Assembly (NCBI RefSeq): GCF_001428255.1
Contig: NZ_LMRW01000016.1
Location: forward strand, 1 to 38,497
Direction of reading: 5' to 3'
Source of the DNA: Agromyces sp. Soil535
GTDB lineage: Bacteria; Actinomycetota; Actinomycetes; Actinomycetales; Microbacteriaceae
Length of the DNA stretch: 38,497 nucleotides
Positions within the stretch are counted from its first letter, which is position 1, and each line of letters starts with the position of its first letter. The notes beneath the pieces were generated by a model. It did no database searches. It worked only from the letters and a program-made list of their open reading frames with translations, and was not told the origin of the DNA. Both the position numbers and the translations under genes were made by a program. Positions 1 to 7,031 of the stretch are shown here, in pieces.

Positions 1-54
1 CCGCGCGACACGCACGACGTCGTCACGGAACTCGGCGGGGTAAGGCTTGGGCAC
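1..54 (-). CDS. IS3-family transposase OrfA, N-terminal part (runs off window)
   Basis: From a GTG at 54 the minus strand encodes 18 residues, VPKPYPAEFRDDVVRVAR, before the window edge. This is the familiar start of actinobacterial IS3-family OrfA, the helix-turn-helix subunit that binds the terminal repeats and is joined to the DDE subunit OrfB by programmed frameshifting. GGAAGG sits about 7 bases before the GTG and supports the start. Nothing can be said about whether the element is intact. Confidence 0.65.
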   Translation of the reverse strand, partial: MPKPYPAEFRDDVVRVAR

Positions 55-115
55 AGCAACATCCTTCCAGGCCGCCCTCACGGGCAAGCCAGATCAGATG
101 TCACCTATCCGTGCA
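1..115 (-). mobile_element. IS3-family insertion sequence, one end (partial)
   Basis: The left edge carries the first codons of an IS3-type OrfA on the minus strand. Reading inward from position 115 on the minus strand gives TGCACGGATAGGTGACAT, which begins with TG as IS3-family termini do, so I place the element end at 115. Immediately beyond it the sequence becomes the tail of a quinone oxidoreductase gene, consistent with insertion into, or a rearrangement next to, that gene. The other end, OrfB and the target duplication lie outside the window, so the exact boundary is inferred. Confidence 0.6.
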
Positions 116-208
116 GCAGACCCCTCGACTTCGACCAGACCCGTGGAGGCCATGCAATCGATCGGCAAGGGCGGCATCCGCGGCAAGGCAGTCATCAGCA
201 GGGCTTGA
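116..208 (+). pseudogene. 3' remnant of a zinc-free quinone oxidoreductase gene
   Basis: The last codons read EAMQSIGKGGIRGKAVISRA then TGA, matching the C-terminal end of the intact oxidoreductase at 1404-2402 (AMQSLAKGGIRGKGVVTVTG). Just upstream, LDFDQT corresponds to FDFAQT of the intact gene, but one extra base (around 139-147) puts the two parts in different frames. Only about 30 C-terminal codons remain and the upstream part is replaced by the IS3 element. It cannot encode a functional enzyme. A 5' half of a gene of this same family survives at 27066-27446. Confidence 0.75.
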
Positions 209-671
209 CAGGCCTTCCGGCGAACGCGGGGTCGGGGCGGCTGAGGATCCAGATCGCCAAGTCCCGCAGCGAGTACGTCACTGGCACCGCCAGCGCCGCC
301 AAGCAGGACACTCTCCGTCGCCGGCAGGTGAAGTTGAGCAGTCGTTATCACCGGGAAAGGGCCACACTCGTCGTCCGGTGGTCCCGGTCAATGCTGTCGG
401 TCGCTACTTGCCCGAGGGTGAACAGGTCGCTCGGATTTTGGAGGCGACGGCGGCGATGGCCTCGCCCGTGGACGCTTCGGTATCAGCGGCTGATCCTTCG
501 CGGCGGCTAAGTTGCACACTGGCACTGACGGGCGCGCAGGTGGAGATAGAGGGTAGCGGTATGGGCATCGGACGGTCTCTTCCATAGTCGACGCCTGTTA
601 GCGCCGCAAAGCGTACCGTGACGACGCGGCTACCTCGATGCCGGTCTCGAGGCGGCGCGGACCTCTCGTTG
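209..671. other. Gene-poor interval, no recognisable gene
   Basis: About 460 bases between the oxidoreductase stub and the end of the TetR-A gene. Short open frames exist on both strands (for example 111-587 plus and 94-351 minus), but none starts after a good ribosome binding site, shows a family motif, or avoids overlapping the recognisable remnant. It probably contains decayed sequence of unknown origin. Confidence 0.5.
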
Positions 672-1295
672 TCATGCAGGGTTGCCGTGCAGTGACAGGG
701 TGGCCTGCACCTGCTCGCGGATGTCGCTGAGGACGGCGTCGTCGCTGCGGTGCAGGTAGACAGTGGCGGTGGTGCTGATGTGGATGATCGCGGTGATCAC
801 GCGCGCCAGCGTCGCCGCATCCCCGGCGTCGATGCGCTCGTCGCGCGACAGCAGGCGCGCGATGCCGTCTTCGAGTCGGGCTGAGAGGGCGAGTCCTTCG
901 CGCCGGTAGGGCTCGGAGGGGTCCCCGAAGACGAGCTCGTGCAGGTAGGTGCGTCCGTTCTCGACCTGCTCGCGCACACACGCGACCACCGGACGGATGA
1001 GCGCGATGACGCCCTCGAGCGGGCCTCGCTCTGCGGTGACGGCTGCGGCGGCCAGGCCGGTGTCGATGGCGGCGGCGAACTTCTGGTTCTGCACCATGAT
1101 CAGCAGCTCGGCCTTCGTGGTCGCATACAGATACAGGGTGCCGATCGCGACATCGGCACGATCGGCGACCTCCTGCGTGGTGACCCCGCCGACGCCGCGC
1201 TTGGCGAACAGTTCGCGCGCCGCCGCCATGATGCGTTCGCGCTTGTGCTGCTTCGCCCGCTCCCGGCGGCCGATCGGCATCCGAGCGTCTCTCAT
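672..1295 (-). CDS. TetR/AcrR-family transcriptional regulator (TetR-A)
   Basis: A 207-residue repressor-type regulator. The N-terminal helix-turn-helix (about residues 20-66) contains the family pattern ending in GTLYLYATTKAELL; the rest is a helical ligand-binding domain. I chose the ATG at 1295 because AAGGGAGG lies 7 bases upstream; the in-frame ATG at 1313 has no such site. The protein aligns with TetR-B (7032-7634) over its full length, including the effector domain (NGRTYL, VFGDP, EPY, DAATLA), so the two may sense the same ligand. It is divergent from the quinone oxidoreductase operon, its likely target together with its own promoter. The ligand is unknown. Confidence 0.9.
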   Translation of the reverse strand: MRDARMPIGRRERAKQHKRERIMAAARELFAKRGVGGVTTQEVADRADVAIGTLYLYATTKAELLIMVQNQKFAAAIDTGLAAAAVTAERGPLEGVIALIRPVVACVREQVENGRTYLHELVFGDPSEPYRREGLALSARLEDGIARLLSRDERIDAGDAATLARVITAIIHISTTATVYLHRSDDAVLSDIREQVQATLSLHGNPA

Positions 1296-1306
1296 GATGA
1301 CCTCCC

Positions 1307-1347
1307 TTGACATTGTTACTGAGTTAACTCACAATTGAGTGTACTCG
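1307..1347 (+). promoter_or_regulatory. Promoter and TetR-type operator for the qor operon
   Basis: TTGACA (1307-1312) and CACAAT (1330-1335) are 17 bases apart and form a plausible sigma-70-type promoter reading toward the oxidoreductase. The perfect palindrome TGAGTTAACTCA (1320-1331) fills the end of the spacer and touches the -10; a related imperfect copy, TGAGTGTACTCG, follows at 1336-1347. A repressor bound here would block polymerase. The sequence ACTGAGTTAACTCA (1318-1331) matches 11 of 14 bases of ACTGAGCTGAGTCA (6996-7009) upstream of TetR-B. Promoter and operator function are inferred. Confidence 0.6.
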
Positions 1348-1403
1348 GGTATCCGAGGGAAAAGTATCACCGATCAATCGTCGTCATGAAGGAGCAGCAT
1401 CGC

Positions 1404-2402
1404 ATGAGAGCGTTCGTCATCACCAAGTACAAGGAGCCGGTGCAGGAGGCCGACGTGCCAGAGCCCGTCGTCGGCGAGCGCGACGTCCTGGTGCGGGTGG
1501 ACGCTGCAGGGCTGAATCCGCTGGACGAGGGGATCCGCGCCGGCGCGTTCAAGCAGATCCTGCGGTACCGGCTGCCCCTGATCCTCGGCAACGATCTCGC
1601 CGGTACCGTCATCCGCGTGGGCGGGAAGGTGCGCGGGTTCAAGCCCGGCGACGAGGTCTACGCCCGGCCCGACAAGAACCGCATCGGCACGTTCGCCGAG
1701 CGCATCGCCGTTGCCGAGGCCGACCTCGCTCTCAAGCCTGCGTCGATCAGCATGGAGGAGGCGGGCTCGCTGCCGCTGGTGGCGTTGACCGCGTGGCAGG
1801 CGCTCGTGGAGCGCGGCAACCTGCAGCCGGGGCAGAAGGTGCTCATCCATGCAGGCGCCGGCGGGGTTGGGTCGATCGCGATCCAGCTCGCCAAGCACCT
1901 CGGTGGGACGGTTGCCACCACCGCCAGCGACTCCAGCGCGGACTTCGTCCGCGAACTCGGAGCGGACACCGTCATCGACTACCGCACTCAGGACTTCGAA
2001 CAGCTCGTCGACGGTTACGACCTGGTGCTGGACAGCATCGGCGGGGAGAACCTCGAGAAGTCGCTGCGCGTGCTCAAGCCGGGCGGCAAGGCCATCGGAA
2101 TCGCCGGCCCGCCGGACCCGGACTTCGCCCGAGAGATCGGCCTGAACCCCCTGCTGCGCCTGGCGATCACCGGGCTCAGCAGCAAGATCCGCACGCAGGC
2201 GAGGAAGCTCGGCGTGAGCTACGAGTTCCTCTTCATGCGCGCCAGCGGTGACCAGCTTCGGCAGATCACCACACTCGTCGACCAGGGCGTGCTGCGCCCG
2301 GTCGTGGGCAAGGTCTTCGACTTCGCCCAGACCCCGCAAGCCATGCAGTCCCTTGCCAAGGGCGGCATTCGCGGCAAAGGCGTCGTCACCGTCACCGGAT
2401 GA
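1404..2402 (+). CDS. Zinc-independent NADP-dependent quinone oxidoreductase (MDR family)
   Basis: A 332-residue medium-chain reductase of the QOR/zeta-crystallin type, which reduces quinones or activated enones with NAD(P)H in the cytoplasm. The N-terminal GroES-like catalytic domain is followed by a Rossmann domain with the nucleotide motif AGAGGVGSIAIQLAK (about residues 149-163). The zinc-ligand pattern of alcohol dehydrogenases is absent. The ATG at 1404 follows AAGGAG at 9 bases; in-frame ATGs upstream lack this. It is first in a plus-strand operon with hydrolase, EthD-like protein and enoyl-CoA hydratase, suggesting double-bond reduction within a degradation route. Two broken relatives lie at 116-208 and 27066-27446. 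The substrate is unknown. Confidence 0.88.
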   Translation: MRAFVITKYKEPVQEADVPEPVVGERDVLVRVDAAGLNPLDEGIRAGAFKQILRYRLPLILGNDLAGTVIRVGGKVRGFKPGDEVYARPDKNRIGTFAERIAVAEADLALKPASISMEEAGSLPLVALTAWQALVERGNLQPGQKVLIHAGAGGVGSIAIQLAKHLGGTVATTASDSSADFVRELGADTVIDYRTQDFEQLVDGYDLVLDSIGGENLEKSLRVLKPGGKAIGIAGPPDPDFAREIGLNPLLRLAITGLSSKIRTQARKLGVSYEFLFMRASGDQLRQITTLVDQGVLRPVVGKVFDFAQTPQAMQSLAKGGIRGKGVVTVTG

Positions 2403-2453
2403 CCCGCCTTCAACTCTCCACCTCACACCCAATTCAGAAAGAAGAACCACATC

Positions 2454-3314
2454 ATGAGCACCACCGGAAACGACCCGGTCATCACGTCCTATGCGAAGGC
2501 ACCGGCCCGCACGATCTCTGCTGGCGGCGTCACCTTCGCCTACCGGGAGTTGGGACCGAAGGGCGGCATCCCCGTCGTCTTCTTCGTGCACCTCGCCGCG
2601 ACCCTCGACAACTGGGACCCTCGCATCATCGATCCGATCGCGAAGGATCGCCACGTCATCACGTTCGACAACCGCGGGGTCGGCGCGTCCACCGGTGAGG
2701 TGCCCGACAGCGTCGAGGCGATGGCCGACGACGCCTACACCTTCATCCGCGCGCTCGGGTTCGACAAGATCGACATCTTCTCCTTCTCCCTCGGCGGCAT
2801 GGTCGCGCAGGCGCTCGTAGTCAAGCACCCCGACGTGGTCCGCAAGCTCGTGCTCACCGGTACGGGCCCCGCCGGTGGCAAGGACATCGACAAGGTCGCC
2901 GGGGTCACGTATTGGGACATCCTGCGTGCTGCGCTGACCCGGTCCGACCCGAAGGAGTTCCTCTTCTTCAACCGCAACGCCACCGGCAAGGCATCGGGCA
3001 AGGCGTTCGTGAAGCGTCTCCAGGAGCGCACCGTCGACCGTGACGCCCCGGCCAGGGTGAAGGTTCTCCAGACGCAGTTGAAGGCGATCAAGAAGTGGGG
3101 TCGCTCGGCGCCCGCGGACCTGTCGAAGCTCAGCCAGCCCACCCTGATCGCGAACGGCGACAACGACCGGATGGTGCCCTCGGTGCTCTCCGAAGATCTG
3201 CACCGTCGCATCACGGGATCCGAGCTGGTCATCTACCCCGACTCCGGCCACGGTGGCATCTTCCAGTTCCACGAGCAGTTCGCTCCCGTCGCGGTCGAGT
3301 TCCTCGCCCGTTGA
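2454..3314 (+). CDS. Alpha/beta-fold hydrolase
   Basis: A 286-residue alpha/beta hydrolase of the haloperoxidase/esterase type. The nucleophile elbow reads SFSLGG with Ser112 as the probable nucleophile; the first position, usually Gly, is Ser110. The catalytic His is in PDSGHGG near the C terminus, and DNRGVG (72-77) matches the conserved family segment before the elbow. No signal peptide is seen, so it is probably cytoplasmic. A purine-rich AGAAAGAAG precedes the ATG. It lies 51 bases after the oxidoreductase and 33 before the EthD-like gene. It likely cleaves an ester, lactone or C-C bond of an intermediate. A decayed homologue lies at 26640-26992. Confidence 0.87.
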   Translation: MSTTGNDPVITSYAKAPARTISAGGVTFAYRELGPKGGIPVVFFVHLAATLDNWDPRIIDPIAKDRHVITFDNRGVGASTGEVPDSVEAMADDAYTFIRALGFDKIDIFSFSLGGMVAQALVVKHPDVVRKLVLTGTGPAGGKDIDKVAGVTYWDILRAALTRSDPKEFLFFNRNATGKASGKAFVKRLQERTVDRDAPARVKVLQTQLKAIKKWGRSAPADLSKLSQPTLIANGDNDRMVPSVLSEDLHRRITGSELVIYPDSGHGGIFQFHEQFAPVAVEFLAR

Positions 3315-3347
3315 CCGGCATCCGACGTCACCGAAAGGGATGAGCAC

Positions 3348-4142
3348 ATGACCGCCACGGTCCCGCACACGAAGAAGCCGTTCGCATCATCGATCCTGCT
3401 CTGGGTCCGCACCGACCAGCCCCGCCAGACCGGCATGGACTACTGGAAGGGTCCACACTCCAAGATCATCTCGGTGACGCCGGGGTTCGACGAGTACCGG
3501 CAGATCCATCTCGCCGAGACCAACCCTGGGCTGTGGCCCGCGACCCGCGGCGTGGAGACGGCCATCCCCGCGGACCGGCGGATCGACGGAGTCGCCGAGG
3601 TCACCTTTGCCTCCGTGCTCTCGCCGTTGCTGGGCCGGAACCAGACCCGGCTTGCGTACAAAGACGAGATCAACGTGTTCCGGCGCACCCTGCTGTACGC
3701 CGGGCCGCCGAACTCGACCCGGTGGTACGACGTCGCCGGGCGCGGTGAGAAGACCGGGGCTCGAGCCCTGATCTACCTCAGGAGACGAGAAGGCGTGGGC
3801 ACCCGCCCGTTCCGGAAGTTCGTCACCGACGAGCTCGTGCCCGCGCTCGTGAACACGGGCGTGATGACAGAACTCCGAACCCAGGTGTTCATGCCCTGGA
3901 ACGAGAAGCTCTGGGACACCCCGAACGTCGCCCACGACAACCCCACCGACCAGCGGTTCCACGCCTCGCTGATGCTCGGCTTCGAAGACGCAGCCGCGCG
4001 AGCGGCGTTCTTCGCCGGCGAGGACATCACGACGCTGTCAGACGAACTGTCGGACTTCGCGTCCGCGGCCCACGCCTACGACGTGTCCGCCGCCCTGACC
4101 TATGTCACGGACGGCGTCATCCTCCCGCAGTACCAGGAATAA
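3348..4142 (+). CDS. EthD-like protein with two ferredoxin-fold repeats
   Basis: A 264-residue protein without signal peptide or membrane segment. The N-terminal half carries DYWKGPHSKIIS, resembling the YWRGPH-type motif of EthD-like dimeric alpha-beta barrels. The second half (from about residue 135, ALIYLRRREG...RPFRKF) appears to be a second, divergent repeat, giving a tandem protein about twice the length of a single EthD domain. EthD-type proteins often accompany oxidative catabolism, but many lack a known reaction. GAAAGGGA stands before the ATG. The gene lies between a hydrolase and an enoyl-CoA hydratase in one operon. The family assignment is by motif only; the exact role is not recognisable. 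Confidence 0.65.
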   Translation: MTATVPHTKKPFASSILLWVRTDQPRQTGMDYWKGPHSKIISVTPGFDEYRQIHLAETNPGLWPATRGVETAIPADRRIDGVAEVTFASVLSPLLGRNQTRLAYKDEINVFRRTLLYAGPPNSTRWYDVAGRGEKTGARALIYLRRREGVGTRPFRKFVTDELVPALVNTGVMTELRTQVFMPWNEKLWDTPNVAHDNPTDQRFHASLMLGFEDAAARAAFFAGEDITTLSDELSDFASAAHAYDVSAALTYVTDGVILPQYQE

Positions 4143-4195
4143 CCGAACTCCCACCCATCCCCATCCCGAATCAATCGCACCTCTGGAGCAGAACC

Positions 4196-5026
4196 ATGAC
4201 CGAGCAGAGCACCATCCACTACGAACGCACCTCACCGCAGGTCGCGAAGATCACCTTCGCGAACCCGCCCGTGAACCTCATCATCGGCGAGACCGTCCTC
4301 CGTCTCACCGAGATCATCGACGAGCTGGCGACCGATCCCGACATCCAGGTCGTCGTATTCGACAGCGGCGTGCCGGACTTCTTCTACAACCACTTCGACC
4401 TCGCCGCGGCCGCCGACTTCCCCGCCCCCGAAGGCGAGGGAGCGGTGCCGGTGTGGACCGACCTGGTCCTGAAACTCTCCAAGGCGCCCTACATCACCAT
4501 CGCTACCATTCGGGGCCGCACCCGTGGCGGCGGCAACGAGCTCGCGCTAGCGTTCGACCTGCGCTACGCCAGCGATGAGAAGGCGATCTTCGGGCAGCCC
4601 GAGGTCGGCAGCGGTCTGCTGCCCGGTGGTGGCGGCACCGAGCGGCTGCCGCGCACCATCGGTCGTGACCGGGCACTGGAGGTCATCCTCACCAGCGCCG
4701 ACTACGACGCATCCACCGCCGAACGCTGGGGCTGGGTCACCCGCGCCCTGCCCGACGCCGAACTGGACGCGTTCGTCGATGCCATCGTCGCTCGGCTGGC
4801 GTCGTTCGACCGCACCTCCCTGGCATCGGCCAAGGCGATGGTCAACCGGGCGGTGCTGCCGCCGGATACCGACCTCATTGCCGCCTACGGTGAGTTCGCA
4901 CACTCGCTCACCCTCCCCGGATTCCTCACGCGCGCCGCCGGCGCCCAGGCGCTCGCAGAGCAGGCCGGCATCGACCTGGAATACCGACTCGGCGAGTACA
5001 TCGGCATCGCCAACCAGCAACGCTGA
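4196..5026 (+). CDS. Enoyl-CoA hydratase/isomerase family protein
   Basis: A 276-residue crotonase-fold protein. The oxyanion-hole segment is IATIRGRTRGGGNELALAFD; GQPEVGSGLLPGGGG carries the acidic residue corresponding to a catalytic glutamate of hydratases and the glycine run usual in the family. Crotonases hydrate, isomerise or cleave acyl-CoA substrates in the cytoplasm. GGAGCAG precedes the ATG. It is last in the operon starting at 1404 and is followed by a strong hairpin. Its presence suggests that the pathway converts its intermediate to a CoA thioester, although no CoA ligase or transferase is visible in the window. Another crotonase is encoded at 24060-25061. Confidence 0.87.
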   Translation: MTEQSTIHYERTSPQVAKITFANPPVNLIIGETVLRLTEIIDELATDPDIQVVVFDSGVPDFFYNHFDLAAAADFPAPEGEGAVPVWTDLVLKLSKAPYITIATIRGRTRGGGNELALAFDLRYASDEKAIFGQPEVGSGLLPGGGGTERLPRTIGRDRALEVILTSADYDASTAERWGWVTRALPDAELDAFVDAIVARLASFDRTSLASAKAMVNRAVLPPDTDLIAAYGEFAHSLTLPGFLTRAAGAQALAEQAGIDLEYRLGEYIGIANQQR

Positions 5027-5044
5027 CACCAGCCACCACGAGCT

Positions 5045-5072
5045 GAGGGCCGCAGCATCTGCTGCGGCCCTC
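5045..5072 (+). terminator. Hairpin terminator after the qor operon
   Basis: GAGGGCCGCAGCA and TGCTGCGGCCCTC are perfect inverted arms separated by TC, beginning 18 bases after the hydratase stop. The innermost pairs must open to make a loop. There is no T-run, which is common for high-GC actinobacterial terminators. It would end transcription before the IS481 element and protect the convergent SDR gene. Confidence 0.75.
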
Positions 5073-5084
5073 ACTCGCATCGGC

Positions 5085-5090
5085 GCTAGG
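5085..5090. repeat. Target-site duplication of the IS481 element, left copy
   Basis: GCTAGG directly precedes the left terminal repeat and recurs directly after the right one at 6171-6176. Its CTAG core fits the CTAG preference of some IS481-family elements. A perfect 6-bp duplication indicates simple insertion without later rearrangement. Confidence 0.8.
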
Positions 5091-6170
5091 TGTACCGGGC
5101 CATCACGTTGGTCGCAGCCGGCTGATCGGGGGTTGGCCTCCGAGTGCTGAGTGGCGTCGTCCAGTGTTGTAGTGCTCGAGCCACGGCGCAAGGGCGGCTG
5201 CACGGTCGTCGTTGCTAGTGAAAGGCTGCCGGTAGGCCCACTCGGTTTGCAGGGTGCGGTTGAACCGTTCCGCTTTGCCGTTCTGCCAGGGGCAGTGCGG
5301 CCGGATGAACTTCTGCCGGATGCCGTGAGCGGTGCATAGCTCGCGCAGCGACCATCGGTAGGCCCAGGCGTTGTCGGTCATCAGCCGCTCGATCCGTCCG
5401 ATGCCGTGGGCGGCGAAGTATTCGATCGCGCGGGCCAGGAACGCTGCGCATGTGGCGCCTTTCTCGTCGGGTAGCACCTCCGAGTACGCCAGCCGGGTGT
5501 GATCGTCGACCAGGGAGTGCACGTAGTCGAAGCCGACCTTGGTGTTCCGGTCGCGCTGGATCGAGCCGCTGGCGCGTCCGTGCGCCCGCCAGCCGCCGCC
5601 GTCGGGGATGCGGCCGAGCTTCTTCACGTCCATGTGCACCAGTTCGCCTGGACTCTCCCGCTCGTACCGGACCGCGGTCGTCTTGGACGCGCGGATCAGT
5701 TGCCCGCTGATTGGGTCCAGCCGAGACAGATGCGGCACGCCGTGCCGGGCCAGGATCCGTGACACCGTCCGTGCCGGCACCCCGGTGCGGGCGGCGATCT
5801 CCTCCCGGCCCACGCGTTCGACCCGCCGCACCGCCAGCACGGCCGCCTCCGCTTCCGGCCGGGTGCGCCGCGGGCATCGATGCGGTCGCGAGGAGCGGTC
5901 GCGCAGGCCGCCCTCGCCCTCGGACCGGTAGCGGTCGATCCAACGCTTCACACACCGGCGGGACACCCCCATCGCCGCAGCGATGTGCGCCTGCTTCCAG
6001 CTCTGCCGGGCATGTTCAACGATCAACCGCCGACCATGAACAGTCAGCCGGGCATTAGCGTGGGTCACGAGAACCTCCGAGTTCGTGAAGACGTAAGACA
6101 TCTCCACTAAGCCCGGAGGTTCTCCCGTCTCACAACCCCGAAAACGGAACCAACCTCACGGCCGGGTACA
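5091..6170 (-). mobile_element. IS481-family insertion sequence, complete (1080 bp)
   Basis: A single transposase gene is bounded by imperfect 22-bp terminal inverted repeats, 5091-5112 and 6149-6170, that match at 18 of 22 positions and both start TGTACC. GCTAGG flanks the element on both sides. Length, single DDE gene and ends fit IS481. It inserted between the convergent hydratase and SDR genes; the right-hand duplication contains the SDR stop codon, so neither flanking reading frame is broken. Ends, duplication and reading frame are all intact, so it may be recent and active. Confidence 0.92.
5103..6068 (-). CDS. IS481-family transposase
   Basis: A 321-residue DDE transposase. The N-terminal part has a helix-turn-helix (HIAAAMGVSRRCVKRWIDRY), followed by a second DNA-binding region and an rve-type core. 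The catalytic triad is visible: Asp in HMDVKKLG, Asp in LMTDNAWAY and Glu in NGKAERFNR. The GTG at 6068 is preferred because GGAGG lies 6 bases upstream; the frame is open further upstream but without a comparable site. No frameshift or stop is present, so the enzyme is probably functional. It would cut and join the terminal repeats of this element. Confidence 0.9.
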   Translation of the reverse strand: MTHANARLTVHGRRLIVEHARQSWKQAHIAAAMGVSRRCVKRWIDRYRSEGEGGLRDRSSRPHRCPRRTRPEAEAAVLAVRRVERVGREEIAARTGVPARTVSRILARHGVPHLSRLDPISGQLIRASKTTAVRYERESPGELVHMDVKKLGRIPDGGGWRAHGRASGSIQRDRNTKVGFDYVHSLVDDHTRLAYSEVLPDEKGATCAAFLARAIEYFAAHGIGRIERLMTDNAWAYRWSLRELCTAHGIRQKFIRPHCPWQNGKAERFNRTLQTEWAYRQPFTSNDDRAAALAPWLEHYNTGRRHSALGGQPPISRLRPT

Positions 6171-6176
6171 GCTAGG
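6171..6176. repeat. Target-site duplication of the IS481 element, right copy
   Basis: GCTAGG follows the right terminal repeat and duplicates 5085-5090. On the minus strand its CTA is the TAG stop codon of the SDR gene, so duplication of the target preserved that gene's end. Confidence 0.8.
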
Positions 6177-6885
6177 CGCCTGCGCCCTGCAGCTCCGGGT
6201 AGAGCGCCTCGACCGGGCCGCCCAGTGCGGCCTTGACCTGGGCCGACAACTCGTCGGCCACGACCTCGTACTCCCCCGCCTCGACGGCGTCGTACACCCT
6301 CGCCACGAGATCCGCGGGCAGCATCTTGAGTCCCTCAGCGTGTTCGGCCATGGGCGTATCGACATAGCCCATGTGCACACCGGTCACATGCACACCCTCG
6401 GTGGCGAGCTCGAGACGCAGCGAGTTGGTGGCCGACCACAGCGCAGCTTTGGAAGCACTGTAGATGCCGCCGAAGGCGTACCAGCTGGCAACGGAGTGGA
6501 CGTCCACGAGGACGGACTCGTGATTGGCGGCGAGGATCGGTGCGAAGGCGCGGGCGATGAAGACGGGTCCGAAGAAGTTCGTCTCCATGTTTGCGCGGAT
6601 GTCCGCGTCCGTCACCGTCAGCAGGCTGGCGCTCGGCGGGTTCGCGCCTGCGTTGTTGATCAGCACGGTCACGTCCCCGGCGGCCTCGGCGACCGCTTGG
6701 ATGGAGGAGCTGTCGGTGACGTCGAGGGTGATGGGCACGATGCGCTCGTCGTCCCAGGTGCGGGGGTTGCGGGCTGTGGCGTAGACCTTGCTCGCGCCGC
6801 GGGCGAGCGCTTCGTGCACGAAGTGGGTTCCGATGCCGCCGTTGGCTCCGGTGACGAGCACGACGGCTCCGTTGAGTGAGGGCAT
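6172..6885 (-). CDS. Short-chain dehydrogenase/reductase
   Basis: A 237-residue classical-type SDR that would oxidise or reduce a hydroxyl/keto group with NAD(P)(H) in the cytoplasm. The cofactor motif TGANGGIG is near the N terminus, NNAG follows at about 80 residues, and the catalytic Tyr and Lys are in YSASK with the Ser in the SVASW segment before it. The ATG at 6885 has AGAAGGAA 7 bases upstream, so the longer open frame to 6972 is not used. It is divergent from TetR-B, 146 bases away, and is the likely target of that regulator. Its stop codon lies in the IS481 target duplication. Confidence 0.9.
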   Translation of the reverse strand: MPSLNGAVVLVTGANGGIGTHFVHEALARGASKVYATARNPRTWDDERIVPITLDVTDSSSIQAVAEAAGDVTVLINNAGANPPSASLLTVTDADIRANMETNFFGPVFIARAFAPILAANHESVLVDVHSVASWYAFGGIYSASKAALWSATNSLRLELATEGVHVTGVHMGYVDTPMAEHAEGLKMLPADLVARVYDAVEAGEYEVVADELSAQVKAALGGPVEALYPELQGAGA

Positions 6886-6977
6886 GTTCACGTTCCTTCT
6901 CTTGTGGGTGTGTGAACCGCACGGCAGTGCGGCTCGTCGTGGGAGAATGAACCAAGGCACATCCGAGCCCACACGGT

Positions 6978-7009
6978 TCTGACTATGATCAGAACTGAGC
7001 TGAGTCAGA
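6978..7009. promoter_or_regulatory. Operator-like repeats between SDR and TetR-B
   Basis: GTTCTGA (6978-6984) and TCAGAAC (6991-6997) form a perfect inverted repeat with a 6-base spacer. Overlapping its right arm is ACTGAGCTGAGTCA (6996-7009), which matches 11 of 14 bases of the palindromic site in front of the qor operon (1318-1331). Since the adjacent regulators TetR-A and TetR-B are paralogues, this is the best candidate for a shared binding site. Core promoters here are not clear enough to assign. Confidence 0.55.
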
Positions 7010-7031
7010 GTCTATTCCCGGAGGACACGTC

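Noticed and set aside
1374..3368. Long open frame of 664 codons on the minus strand
   Set aside because: It lies antisense to the well-supported oxidoreductase and hydrolase genes, has charged low-complexity composition typical of high-GC shadow frames, and no ribosome site or family motif.
1..6170. Composite transposon bounded by IS3 and IS481
   Set aside because: The two elements belong to different families with unrelated ends, so they cannot mobilise the intervening DNA as one unit.
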